A stretch of DNA of 64,000 bases from DATLGB01 sp038232275 (GTDB taxonomy: Bacteria > Actinomycetota > Thermoleophilia > Solirubrobacterales > Solirubrobacteraceae), in NCBI GenBank assembly GCA_038232275.1, contig JBBSIC010000006.1:1-64000 (forward strand), in the 5' to 3' direction. Of this stretch, positions 41,755 to 49,782 are shown one piece after another; position 1 is the first letter of the stretch, and every line of letters starts with the position of its first letter. Made by a program: the position numbers and the translations under genes. The notes below the pieces were generated by a model that was not told where the DNA came from, did not search any database, and saw only the letters and a list, made by a program, of their open reading frames with translations.

Positions 41755-42285
41755 ATGACCTCACACGATCCCCAGGCCGAGCTGCAGTCCGACTTCAGCA
41801 GCGACGGCGCGACCGCCGAGCCCTGGAGCGCCGCCGTCGCGCAGCTCCACGACGCCGAGGTCTTCTGGATCTCCACCGTCCGGCCCGATGGCCGCCCGCA
41901 CGTGACGCCGCTGATCGCGGTGTGGGACGACGACGGCCTCTGGTTCACGACGGGCGAGACCGAGCGCAAGGCGCGCAACCTCGCCCAGAACCCGTCCTGC
42001 ATCCTCACCACGGGCTGCAACCGGATGGGCGAGGGCCTCGATGTCGTCCTCGAGGGGCAGGCGGTCCGCGTGCAGGACGAGGCCGCGTTGCAGGCGCTCG
42101 CAGACGCCTACATCGCCAAGTACGGCGAGGGGTGGCGCTTCGTCGTCCGCGACGGCGCGTTCACGCACGAGGGACTACCCGAGGGCAGCGTCTCGCTCGC
42201 GTTCCGCCTTGACTTGCACAAGGGCCTCGGCTTCCGCCGCGGCGACGTCTACAGCCAGACGCGCTGGCGGGTCGGCGGTCCGTGA
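41755..42285 (+). CDS. Pyridoxamine 5'-phosphate oxidase-family (PPOX class) flavoprotein
   Basis: 176 residues, split beta-barrel FMN/F420-binding fold. FWISTVRPDGRPHVTPLIAV is the usual phosphate-binding strand pair; LWFTTGETERKARNLAQNPS follows. The C-terminal end has FRRGDVYSQTRWRV as in F420-dependent PPOX proteins of actinobacteria. Cofactor and substrate cannot be decided by eye. 19 bases after the LysE gene. Confidence 0.85.
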   Translation: MTSHDPQAELQSDFSSDGATAEPWSAAVAQLHDAEVFWISTVRPDGRPHVTPLIAVWDDDGLWFTTGETERKARNLAQNPSCILTTGCNRMGEGLDVVLEGQAVRVQDEAALQALADAYIAKYGEGWRFVVRDGAFTHEGLPEGSVSLAFRLDLHKGLGFRRGDVYSQTRWRVGGP

Positions 42286-42393
42286 CCTCGAGAGACCGGC
42301 GGAGGATGGGCCGGCCGAGCTCGACGATCCCCGCCTGGCGCTGCGGTGACTGCGCTCCCTGGCCTCCGCGTCCCAGGAGATCCAGGTGCCCCC

Positions 42394-42696
42394 TCACTCG
42401 ATCCAGCGGTCGTCGACCGGCTCGCCATCGCCGCGGTGATGCGGCCCGAAGGCCAGAAACTCGAGGCCGTCTCCGCCCGCCTCGAAGGGGCGAGCGACCT
42501 CGGGCGCGGCGCGGATCGCGTCCAGCGGCCGGACGGCGGCGATCTCCTCACCGAGCTTGACCTTCCCGCTGCCGCTCAGGATCACGTAGACCTCCTCGGC
42601 GCGCGTATGGCGGTGCGAGAACGGACTGCGCTTACCCGGCCGGAGACGGAAGTGGGTCACGCCCGTGTCATCGGCGGCGAGCGCCGATCGGGCCAC
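42394..42696 (-). CDS. Cupin-domain protein, start uncertain
   Basis: 100 residues from GTG 42696. Cupin motif 1: SPFSHRHTRAEEVYVILSGS; motif 2: PLDAIRAAPEVARPFEAG. Metal ligands His and Glu are present. The coding sequence seems to continue upstream in frame to about 42768 (INLIDVEDAAPGSGFEDRWE), which is the family's usual N-terminus, but no canonical start codon exists there before the pyrD stop. Either a CTG/other start is used or a base has changed. The binding barrel itself is intact. Confidence 0.75.
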   Translation of the reverse strand: MARSALAADDTGVTHFRLRPGKRSPFSHRHTRAEEVYVILSGSGKVKLGEEIAAVRPLDAIRAAPEVARPFEAGGDGLEFLAFGPHHRGDGEPVDDRWIE

Positions 42697-42778
42697 GCGC
42701 GCCTCCCATCGGTCCTCGAAGCCGCTTCCAGGCGCCGCGTCCTCGACGTCGATCAGATTTATGTGCGTTAACGGGCAG

Positions 42779-43924
42779 TCAGCGAGTACCCCCGGTACAG
42801 GTGGCGGCGGTACGGCGGCGGAGCTCGAAGTCTGAGCGCTCGCTGCCGACCAGCTCCTGGACGTTCTCGGCTCCGCACGCGCTCACTCGCTCCGCCAGCC
42901 CGCGGTTGATGCGCCGCGGCCAGAGCGGCCCGCCGTAGACGAATCCGGTGTACGCCTGGACGAGGGTCGCGCCGGCGCGGATGCGCTCCCAGGCGTCGTC
43001 GGTCGTCTCGATGCCGCCGACCGCGATCAGCACGAGGCGATCCCCGACGCGAACACGAAGGCGGCGGAGCAGCTCGAGCGACCGACTCTGCAACGGGCAC
43101 CCGGAAACGCCTCCTGGCTGTTGAAGCATCGCCGGGTCTGACTTGAGCCGATCGCGTCCGATCGACGTGTTGACCGCGACGAGTCCATCGATCTCCCGCT
43201 CGATCGCGAGGTCGGCGATCGCGTCGACCTCCTCGTCGAGAAGGTCGGGGCTGATCTTGATGAGCATCGGCCGCGATTGGCCCATCTCCGCGAGCTCCTG
43301 GCGGACGCCGTCGATCAGCTCCTCGAGCAGTCGCACCGATTGCATGCCGCGCAGGCCCGGAGTGTTCGGCGAGCTGACGTTCAGGACCAGAAAATCGCTG
43401 AGCGACCCCAGTTGCCGAACGACCGCGCGGTAGTCGGTTGCCGCCTGGTCGAGCGGGGTGTCCTTGCTCTTTCCGACGTTGGCGCCCACCAGGGTGCGGC
43501 CCGATCGGCGGCTCAGCCTCGCCGCAGCAGCCGAAGCCCCGGCGTTGGGAAAGCCCATGTGGTTGAGGAGACCGCGGTCGTCGACCAACCGGTGCACGCG
43601 CGGCCGGGGGTTCCCGGCTTGGGCGTGCGGTGTCACGCTGCCGATCTCGACGAAGCCAAAGCCGAGCGAGCCGAGGCTCTCGAACCACGTGGCGTCCTTG
43701 TCCATCCCAGCGGCCACGCCGAGCGGACTCGGGAAGGTGAGCCCCAGCGCGCGAACCTCCAGGCGGTCGTCGCGCCGAGCCAGCAGCGCGCGAAGCAGCC
43801 TCGCGACGCCGGGCACGGAGGCGACCGTCCGCAACGTGCCGGCAGCCAGGGCGTGCGCGTCTTCGGCATCGATGCGCCGGAGGACCAGCTTGAAGAGCAG
43901 GCGATAGATCACGGCCAAGGCCAA
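42779..43924 (-). CDS. pyrD: Dihydroorotate dehydrogenase (quinone), class 2
   Basis: 381 residues. An FMN enzyme oxidising dihydroorotate with quinones in pyrimidine synthesis. It has the class 2 N-terminal membrane-associating helices (AVIYRLLFKLVLRRIDAEDA), PLGVAAGMDKDA, GFVEIGSVTPHAQAGNPRPR, LNVSSPNTPGLRGMQ (catalytic Ser) and GGIETTDDAWERIRAGATLV. The C-terminus is extended by about 25 residues (ENVQELVGSERSDFELRRRT), so it is longer than usual. Not clustered with other pyr genes. Confidence 0.94.
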   Translation of the reverse strand: MALAVIYRLLFKLVLRRIDAEDAHALAAGTLRTVASVPGVARLLRALLARRDDRLEVRALGLTFPSPLGVAAGMDKDATWFESLGSLGFGFVEIGSVTPHAQAGNPRPRVHRLVDDRGLLNHMGFPNAGASAAAARLSRRSGRTLVGANVGKSKDTPLDQAATDYRAVVRQLGSLSDFLVLNVSSPNTPGLRGMQSVRLLEELIDGVRQELAEMGQSRPMLIKISPDLLDEEVDAIADLAIEREIDGLVAVNTSIGRDRLKSDPAMLQQPGGVSGCPLQSRSLELLRRLRVRVGDRLVLIAVGGIETTDDAWERIRAGATLVQAYTGFVYGGPLWPRRINRGLAERVSACGAENVQELVGSERSDFELRRRTAATCTGGTR

Positions 43925-44044
43925 CCGAGAGGGTGCGCGGCTCCGCGCACCTGCGGGAGTCAGGGTAGGCGGCCTCTGGATGCGTCGGAGCGAACTGCCG
44001 TCCCGGACGGATTCGCACAGGATGCGCGGGGCTGGATGGTAGGG

Positions 44045-44872
44045 CTACTCCGCCGGGTGGTTGGTGTCGCCGGAGCCGATCGCCTGGCTCGTGCGTGTGA
44101 GGGTGACGAACAGGACGCCGCCGATCATGTTGCCGGCGACGGCGATGACGAAGTTCAGCGCCACGTCGTCGAGGCCGACGTCACCGCCGAAGCGCATGGC
44201 GAAGATCAGCTCGAGCGTGACGACGATGACGTGGTTGAACGCCCCCAGGGCCAGGAGCACGCCGGCGATCCACGCCACGGCGATCCGTCCGCCCGGCGTG
44301 CCGACGCCCTCGACCATCCAGGTCATCACCGTGATCAGCGCACCCCCGGCCACGGCGCTGAGAAACGCGCTCCAGTGGCCGTGCTGGCCAACCTTCTCGG
44401 CGACATCCACGAGCGCCGTCCCGGAGCCCTCCGGGAGGACCCCGGTCGAGCTGGCGATGAGGATCAGGGCCGTCCCGCCGGCGATGTTCATGATCGGCGA
44501 GATCGTCCACAGCTTCGCGAGCTTGAGCTTGGACAGCTTGCCCCTGCGCAGGGCGGTCACCGGAAGCAGGAAGTTCTCCGTGAACAGCTCCGAGCGGCCC
44601 ACCACGATGAAGATGAAGCCGATCCCGAATCCGAGCGAGCCGAAGAGATGCGCGGCCTCGGGACCGAAGTGGGGCGTCATCGCCGCGGTCGCGGCCGCCA
44701 GCGCGATCACCCCGAAGACGATGTCGAAGCCCGCGACCAGCGAGGTCGTCGTGAGCTCGAGCGATGAGCGCTTCAGGCGCCGCTCGCCCTCATCGCGCGA
44801 CGCGGCGAACATCTCGTGAGGCTCCGGCGCCTCCTTCGGCTTCTCCTTCTCCGGCGCGCGCTCATCGGCCAT
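44045..44872 (-). CDS. Formate/nitrite transporter-family channel
   Basis: 275 residues from ATG 44872. Six hydrophobic segments and the FNT motifs: LVAGFDIVFGVIALAAATAA, GRSELFTENFLLPV, and WMVEGVG, GAFNHVIVVTLELIFAM with the central His of the pore. A 45-residue acidic N-terminal tail (EKEKPKEAPEPHEMF) is cytosolic. It should pass formate, nitrite or related small anions. Divergent from the CBS gene across 80 bases. Confidence 0.88.
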   Translation of the reverse strand: MADERAPEKEKPKEAPEPHEMFAASRDEGERRLKRSSLELTTTSLVAGFDIVFGVIALAAATAAMTPHFGPEAAHLFGSLGFGIGFIFIVVGRSELFTENFLLPVTALRRGKLSKLKLAKLWTISPIMNIAGGTALILIASSTGVLPEGSGTALVDVAEKVGQHGHWSAFLSAVAGGALITVMTWMVEGVGTPGGRIAVAWIAGVLLALGAFNHVIVVTLELIFAMRFGGDVGLDDVALNFVIAVAGNMIGGVLFVTLTRTSQAIGSGDTNHPAE

Positions 44873-44952
44873 GGCCGCTAGTTCTGCCCGTTCGCCGCGC
44901 CGCGGAACCGCCGCTTGCGGTCTTGCGTCCGGCCCTGCGTACACTCGGCCAC

Positions 44953-46335
44953 ATGGCCGCGATCGATGCCTCGACCGAGATCCGCGCCTCGATCCTCGAC
45001 ACGATCGGCGACACGCCGATGGTGCGCCTGAGCCGCCTGGAGCCGGACCTGCGCCCGCAGCTGGTCGCGAAGGTGGAGACGTTCAACCCCGGCGGCTCGA
45101 TCAAGGACCGGGTCGCCCTGCGCATGATCGAGGCGGCCGAGCGCGACGGGCAGCTCAAGCCCGGCGGGACGATCGTCGAACCGACCTCGGGCAACACGGG
45201 CACCGGACTGGCGATCGCCGCGCGGCTGAAGGGCTACCGCGTGATCGCCGTGATGCCCGACAAGATGTCGCGGGAGAAGATCGACCTGCTGCGCGCCTAC
45301 GGGGCCGAGGTCGTCGTCTGCCCCACCAACGTCGACCCGGATTCTCAAGAGGCCTACTACCGGGTCGCCGACCGGCTGACCGCCGACATCCCCGGCGCCT
45401 TCCAACCCAACCAGTACGCCAACCCGGCCAACCCGCAGACGCACTACGACTGGACGGCGCCGGAGATCTGGCGCCAGACCGCCGGCCGGCTGACCCATCT
45501 GGTCGTCGGCGTCGGAACGGGCGGCACGATCAGCGGCACCGCGCGCTACCTCAAGGAGCGCAACGCGGACATCGAGATCGTCGGCGCCGACCCGGTCGGC
45601 TCGATCTACTCGGGCGACGAGGTCAAGCCCTACCTGGTCGAGGGCGTCGGGGAGGACTTCTGGCCGGCGACGTTCGACCCCGCGGTGGTCGACCGCTACG
45701 TGACGGTCTCCGACGCGGACGCCTTCCTGACCACCCGCCGGCTCGCGCTCGCCGAGGGGTTGCTCGTCGGCGGCTCGTGCGGGCTGGCCGTGCACGCCGC
45801 GCTCGTCGTCGCGCGCGAGCTCGGCGACCCGGACGCGCTCGTCGTGGCGATCCTGCCCGACGGCGGGCGCGCCTACCTGTCGAAGATCTTCAACGACGCG
45901 TGGATGACCCAGCACGGGTTCCTTCCCCGGGCCGGCGAGCGGACCGTCGGCGACGTCCTGTTGGCCAAGCCCGGTGCCGGGGAGATCGCGCCGATCGTCG
46001 TCGTCGAGTCCCACCAGACGGTGCGCGAGGCCGTCGCGCTGCTGCAGGCCCACCGCGTCTCCCAGCTCGCCGTCGTCTCCGCCAGGGACCGCGAGATCGT
46101 GGGGTCGGTCGGGGAGCGCGGCCTGCTGCGCCACGCCATCGGCGACCCCGACGTGCTCGAGTCCGAGGTCGCCGCCGTGATGGAGCCGCCGTTTCCCTCC
46201 GTCTCCACCGAAGACTCCGTGCGCGACGCGATCGAGCTGCTCGCCGGGCCGCGGCAGGCGCTGACGGCGTGCGAGGACGGCAGGCCGGTGGGCATCGTGA
46301 CGCGGTCGGACCTGCTCGAGGCGCTGGCCCGGTGA
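44953..46335 (+). CDS. Cystathionine beta-synthase with CBS-domain pair
   Basis: 460 residues. The PLP domain has Lys51 in NPGGSIKDRVAL and EPTSGNTGTGLAIAA, then GVGTGGTISGTARYLKE (phosphate cup). A pair of CBS domains follows (residues about 340-460; VGDVLLAKPGAGEIAPIVVV and VGIVTRSDLLEAL), so it is the regulated CBS type rather than cysteine synthase. It condenses serine and homocysteine to cystathionine. It overlaps the gamma-lyase gene by four bases, making a two-gene transsulfuration operon. Confidence 0.93.
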   Translation: MAAIDASTEIRASILDTIGDTPMVRLSRLEPDLRPQLVAKVETFNPGGSIKDRVALRMIEAAERDGQLKPGGTIVEPTSGNTGTGLAIAARLKGYRVIAVMPDKMSREKIDLLRAYGAEVVVCPTNVDPDSQEAYYRVADRLTADIPGAFQPNQYANPANPQTHYDWTAPEIWRQTAGRLTHLVVGVGTGGTISGTARYLKERNADIEIVGADPVGSIYSGDEVKPYLVEGVGEDFWPATFDPAVVDRYVTVSDADAFLTTRRLALAEGLLVGGSCGLAVHAALVVARELGDPDALVVAILPDGGRAYLSKIFNDAWMTQHGFLPRAGERTVGDVLLAKPGAGEIAPIVVVESHQTVREAVALLQAHRVSQLAVVSARDREIVGSVGERGLLRHAIGDPDVLESEVAAVMEPPFPSVSTEDSVRDAIELLAGPRQALTACEDGRPVGIVTRSDLLEALAR

Positions 46336-47444
46336 GCCGCGAGCTGCCCGACGACGTGCGCTTCGCCACACGCGCGGTCCACGCCGGCCTGCAGCCGGAC
46401 CCCTACACGGGCGGCGTGGTGCCCGCGATCCACCAGGCGACCACCTACGTGCAGCCGGCGCCCGGGGAATATGTCGAGGACTACGACTACTCGCGTTCGG
46501 CGAACCCCACGCGCTCGGCGCTCGAGCGGGCGCTGGGCGAGCTCGAGGGCGGCCTGGCCAGCGCGTTCTCCTCCGGCATGGCGGCCGAGCACGCGATCAT
46601 CACCGCGCGCTGTGGGGCCGGCGACCACGTGGTCCTGCCCGACGACCTCTACGGTGGGACCTACCGACTCGTGGACAAGGTGCTCGCGCGCTGGGGCCTC
46701 GAGTACACGCTGGTCGACGAGCGCGACCTCGACGCCGTCGCCGCGGCCGTCGACCCGGGACGCACGACGCTCGTATGGATCGAGACGCCGACCAACCCGA
46801 CGCTCAAGATCGTCGACATCGCCGCAGTCGCCGAGCGCGCCGGGGACGCGCTCGTCGTCGTCGACAACACGTTCGCGACGCCGTTCAACCAGCGGCCGCT
46901 CGAGCTCGGCGCCGGCGCCGTCGTGCACTCGACGACCAAGTACCTCGGCGGGCACTCCGACGTCGTCGGCGGCGCGGTCGTCGTCACCGATCCGGCGCTG
47001 CACGAGCAGGTGCGCTTCGTCCAGAACGCGGTCGGCGCCGTGCCGGGGCCGCTCGACTGCGTCCTCGTGCACCGCGGCCTGCGCACGCTGCCCCTGCGCA
47101 TGGCCGCCCACGCGGCCAGCGCCGAGGCGTGCGCGGCCTACCTGCGCGAGGCGCCCGAGGTCAGCGAGGTCTTTCACCCCGGCTTCGGCGGGATGGTCTC
47201 CTTCCGCCACCCCGACGCGGCGCGCATCGCCGCGGCCACGCGCATCTTCGCGCTCGCCGAGTCGCTCGGCGGGGTCGAGTCGCTGATCGAGGTGCCGCAG
47301 GCGATGACCCACCGGGCCGTCGAGGAATCCGCCGCGGCCGTCCCGGCCGACCTCGTGCGGCTGTCGTGCGGCATCGAGGCGCCCGAGGATCTCGTCGCCG
47401 ACCTGCGCCGCGCGATCGGCCAGCGCACCACCCTGACCGCCTGA
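46332..47444 (+). CDS. Cystathionine gamma-lyase/gamma-synthase
   Basis: 370 residues, PLP fold type I. Motifs: YSRSANPTRSALERALGELE, SSGMAAEHAII, VVVDNTFATPFNQRPLELGA, and the PLP lysine in STTKYLGGHSDVVGG. The C-terminal half has LVRLSCGIEAPEDLVADL. Paired with CBS, the lyase direction (cystathionine to cysteine) is most likely; synthase activity is not excluded by sequence. GTG start within the CBS stop. Confidence 0.9.
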   Translation: MSRELPDDVRFATRAVHAGLQPDPYTGGVVPAIHQATTYVQPAPGEYVEDYDYSRSANPTRSALERALGELEGGLASAFSSGMAAEHAIITARCGAGDHVVLPDDLYGGTYRLVDKVLARWGLEYTLVDERDLDAVAAAVDPGRTTLVWIETPTNPTLKIVDIAAVAERAGDALVVVDNTFATPFNQRPLELGAGAVVHSTTKYLGGHSDVVGGAVVVTDPALHEQVRFVQNAVGAVPGPLDCVLVHRGLRTLPLRMAAHAASAEACAAYLREAPEVSEVFHPGFGGMVSFRHPDAARIAAATRIFALAESLGGVESLIEVPQAMTHRAVEESAAAVPADLVRLSCGIEAPEDLVADLRRAIGQRTTLTA

Positions 47445-47490
47445 CGGCGGTCGTCTGGCACTCAGAACGCTCTCCGGGCCTTCGGCTCGG

Positions 47491-48567
47491 CTAGCGCCTG
47501 TGCCGGGCCAGGCGCAGGCCGCCCCGGCGCTCCCCGCCCTCCAAGGCCGCGAGGGCGGGCACCAGCTCGCTCGTCACCAGACCGCGCTGCCGGGTGACCT
47601 CGTCGACGATCTCGAAGGACCGGGCGATCCGGTCCGGAGCGTCGACGATCACCGTCACCACCGGCACGTGCCTGCGCAGTTGAACGAGTTTGTCCCCGTG
47701 CGGGGCGTGATCGCCATGAAACCCCCAGACCCCGCGCAGCGAGGTCGCCCCCGCCGCGCCCGACGCGCGCAGCCGGCGCATCAGCTCGATGTGCTGCGCA
47801 CGCCCGCCGGCCATCGCCTGCTCGGAGCTGTACACCATGATCTTCTGCCACAGCGCGAGCCCGTGCTCGTCGCTGCCGGGCAGCACGGACGGCCGGGACA
47901 TGAGCTCGCCGTCGCGCTTGCACAACTCGACCCGCTCGAGCGTGACCAAGGGCTTGCGGAGCAGTCCGCCGAGCTCTGAAAGGACGCAGGCGATCTCCTC
48001 GCCCGAGGCGATCGCGATGATCATCAGCGGCACGTCGGCGTTGCGCCCGAAGAAGGCGGCGCGCTCGCGATCCCCGTGGGCGGTGCCGTCCACGCCCAGG
48101 AGCACCGTTGCGCCCGCGATGCCGCGCCGGTGCAGCAGATCGCAGACCGCGACGTAGGCCGGCGTGCGGAACACCTGCTCTCGACGACCGACGTAGACGG
48201 TGAGCTTCGTCGCGTGGTGTGCGTCCTCCGGCAGCGTGACCGGGGAGAGCTCGCCGGTGAGCATGCGCGCGCGCTCGAGCGTCACCAGCCCGTGCTGCTT
48301 GATCGCCGCGACGTCGTCGAGCAGCGCCTCGATGCGCTCGCGGGCATCCACCGCCACGGAGACCAGCGGCAGGTCCTCGGACAGCGTGAGCAGCCGATCC
48401 GTGCGGAGGTGGTGCTTGCGCCCGAACCCCTCCACGCCGCGCAGGAGCACGCTCGTCCGGACGCCGTGGCGACCGTACAGGTCCAGCAGCGCATCGGCGA
48501 CGAAGGCGTCCTCGGTGCGGTGCCGCTCACCGCCGTAGGTCGTCAGCTTCAGGCAGTCCTCGTTCAC
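47491..48567 (-). CDS. Triple DUF190 (PII-like) protein
   Basis: 358 residues consisting of three DUF190 units of about 110 residues each: CLKLTTYGGERHRTEDAFVA, then TKLTVYVGRREQVFRTPAYV, then LWQKIMVYSSEQAMAGGRAQ. Each unit has the repeated GvxGatvLrGvxGfg loop, seen as GVRTSVLLRGVEGFG, GIAGATVLLGVDG and GAAGATSLRGVWGFHGD. DUF190 proteins are PII-like trimers often encoded beside crcB; a fused trimer fits this. GTG 48567 was chosen because it overlaps the crcB stop (GTGA). It may regulate fluoride export, but ligand binding is unproven. Last gene of the 9-gene operon. Confidence 0.85.
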   Translation of the reverse strand: MNEDCLKLTTYGGERHRTEDAFVADALLDLYGRHGVRTSVLLRGVEGFGRKHHLRTDRLLTLSEDLPLVSVAVDARERIEALLDDVAAIKQHGLVTLERARMLTGELSPVTLPEDAHHATKLTVYVGRREQVFRTPAYVAVCDLLHRRGIAGATVLLGVDGTAHGDRERAAFFGRNADVPLMIIAIASGEEIACVLSELGGLLRKPLVTLERVELCKRDGELMSRPSVLPGSDEHGLALWQKIMVYSSEQAMAGGRAQHIELMRRLRASGAAGATSLRGVWGFHGDHAPHGDKLVQLRRHVPVVTVIVDAPDRIARSFEIVDEVTRQRGLVTSELVPALAALEGGERRGGLRLARHRR

Positions 48568-48929
48568 AGCGACGCCCCCAGCCGTCGTCCGGCCCATGCG
48601 GCGGTGACGCCGAGGACGAGGCTGACGGCGAAGTTGAAAAACCCGAGGCGCAGCTGGCCGTCCTCTCCGAGGCGGTGGCTCTCGAGAACCCAGGTGCTGA
48701 AGGTGGTGAACGCGCCGATCAGCCCGGTTCCGGCCACCCGGTAGGCGTCCTCGCTCAGCGCGGCGCCCACGAGCAGGCCGAGGATCACCGAGCCCAGAAG
48801 GTTCACCACGAGCGTCCCGTAGGGAAAGTCGCGCCCGACGCGCCGGGCGACCGCGCCGTCGACCAGGAACCGGGCGACGGCCCCGAGGCCGCCGAGCAGG
48901 CCGACGCCCACGAGGACGAGCGCGTTCAC
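48564..48929 (-). CDS. crcB: Fluoride channel subunit CrcB, copy 1
   Basis: 121 residues with four TM helices. GGLGAVARFLVDGAVARR, FPYGTLVVNLLGSVILGLLV (the conserved Asn and GN/GS region) and GTGLIGAFTTFSTWVLESH (the FTTFST pore motif) are all present. Fluc channels are dual-topology dimers; here two separate genes may form a heterodimer with fixed opposite topology. GTG start overlaps the other crcB. Confidence 0.93.
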   Translation of the reverse strand: MNALVLVGVGLLGGLGAVARFLVDGAVARRVGRDFPYGTLVVNLLGSVILGLLVGAALSEDAYRVAGTGLIGAFTTFSTWVLESHRLGEDGQLRLGFFNFAVSLVLGVTAAWAGRRLGASL

Positions 48930-49321
48930 GCCGTCACCCGTCCGCGCCGCAGCACGTTGGTCGCCACCGACACCGCAAGAAAGCCGACCCCGACGCTCCC
49001 CGCCGCGTAGCCCAGGGCCAGCGGCACGTGGCCGCCGTCGAGCATGCGCAGGAGCTCCACCTGCATCGTCGAGAAGGTGGTGAGGGCGCCGCAGAACCCG
49101 GTACCCAGCAGCGGCCGGCGATAGGTCGACAGCGGCAGGCGCTCCTGCAGCCGCGTCGTGAAGTAGGCGAGCGCAAACGCGCCGGCGATGTTCGCGACGA
49201 AGGTCGACCACGGCCACTGCCCGGCGTCAGCGGGCAGCAGCTCAGCGAGCGCCAGGCGAGCGACCGCCCCGGCGAAGCCGCCCGCGAAGATCGCCGCGAG
49301 CTCGCGGCGGTCACCCAGCAT
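48926..49321 (-). CDS. crcB: Fluoride channel subunit CrcB, copy 2
   Basis: 131 residues. GGFAGAVARLALAELLP, WSTFVANIAGAFALAYFTTR and GTGFCGALTTFSTMQVELLR carry the same pore motifs. It differs strongly from copy 1 outside those motifs, as expected for a heterodimer pair. It begins 26 bases after the universal stress protein gene, and no fluoride riboswitch (GGNGAUGG type) is visible upstream, so expression may depend on the whole operon. Confidence 0.93.
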   Translation of the reverse strand: MLGDRRELAAIFAGGFAGAVARLALAELLPADAGQWPWSTFVANIAGAFALAYFTTRLQERLPLSTYRRPLLGTGFCGALTTFSTMQVELLRMLDGGHVPLALGYAAGSVGVGFLAVSVATNVLRRGRVTA

Positions 49322-49347
49322 CCAGGCGGCTCGCTTCGATGCTCATG

Positions 49348-49782
49348 TCAGCGCTCCGGCTCGCCGACCACGAGAACCGGGACCGTCGCGGCCGCGATGA
49401 GCCTGGGAGCGACCCCCTGGAGCAGGAGTCTCCCTGCACGTCCTGATCGGTGGTGCCCCGCGACGATGAGATCGAACCCGTGCTCATGGCAGTACTCGAG
49501 CAGTGCCGCGGCGGGATCCGCACCCTCGATGATCTGGTGCTCGACCTCCACGCCCGCCCGCTCGGCCCGATCGCGGACCGCCTCGAACGTCTCGGTCAGA
49601 TGGCGGCGCGCGCCGTCGGCGGACTCCGCGCGGTCTGACGCCGTCTCCGCGTGGGCGGGCGAGTAGGCGATCGACACGGCGACCAGCTCCACGTCGTAGC
49701 GACGGCCGAGATCGATGGCCAGGTCAAAGGCCCGGAGGGCGACGGCCGAGCCGTCCCAGGCGATCAGGATCCGCTGGAACAT
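49348..49782 (-). CDS. Universal stress protein (UspA family)
   Basis: 144 residues. Opens FQRILIAWDGSAVALRAFDL, then FDLIVAGHHRSGRAGRLLLQ, an ATP-binding GxxGxG-like loop, and TVPVLVVGEPE at the end. The ATP-binding loop is complete enough to suggest nucleotide binding. Its ATG overlaps the stop of the NuoL-like gene, so it is translated with the membrane complex. Role unknown. Confidence 0.9.
   Translation of the reverse strand: MFQRILIAWDGSAVALRAFDLAIDLGRRYDVELVAVSIAYSPAHAETASDRAESADGARRHLTETFEAVRDRAERAGVEVEHQIIEGADPAAALLEYCHEHGFDLIVAGHHRSGRAGRLLLQGVAPRLIAAATVPVLVVGEPER

Noticed and set aside
49322..49347. Fluoride riboswitch before crcB
   Set aside because: The 26-bp gap is too short and has no GGNGAUGG-type sequence.
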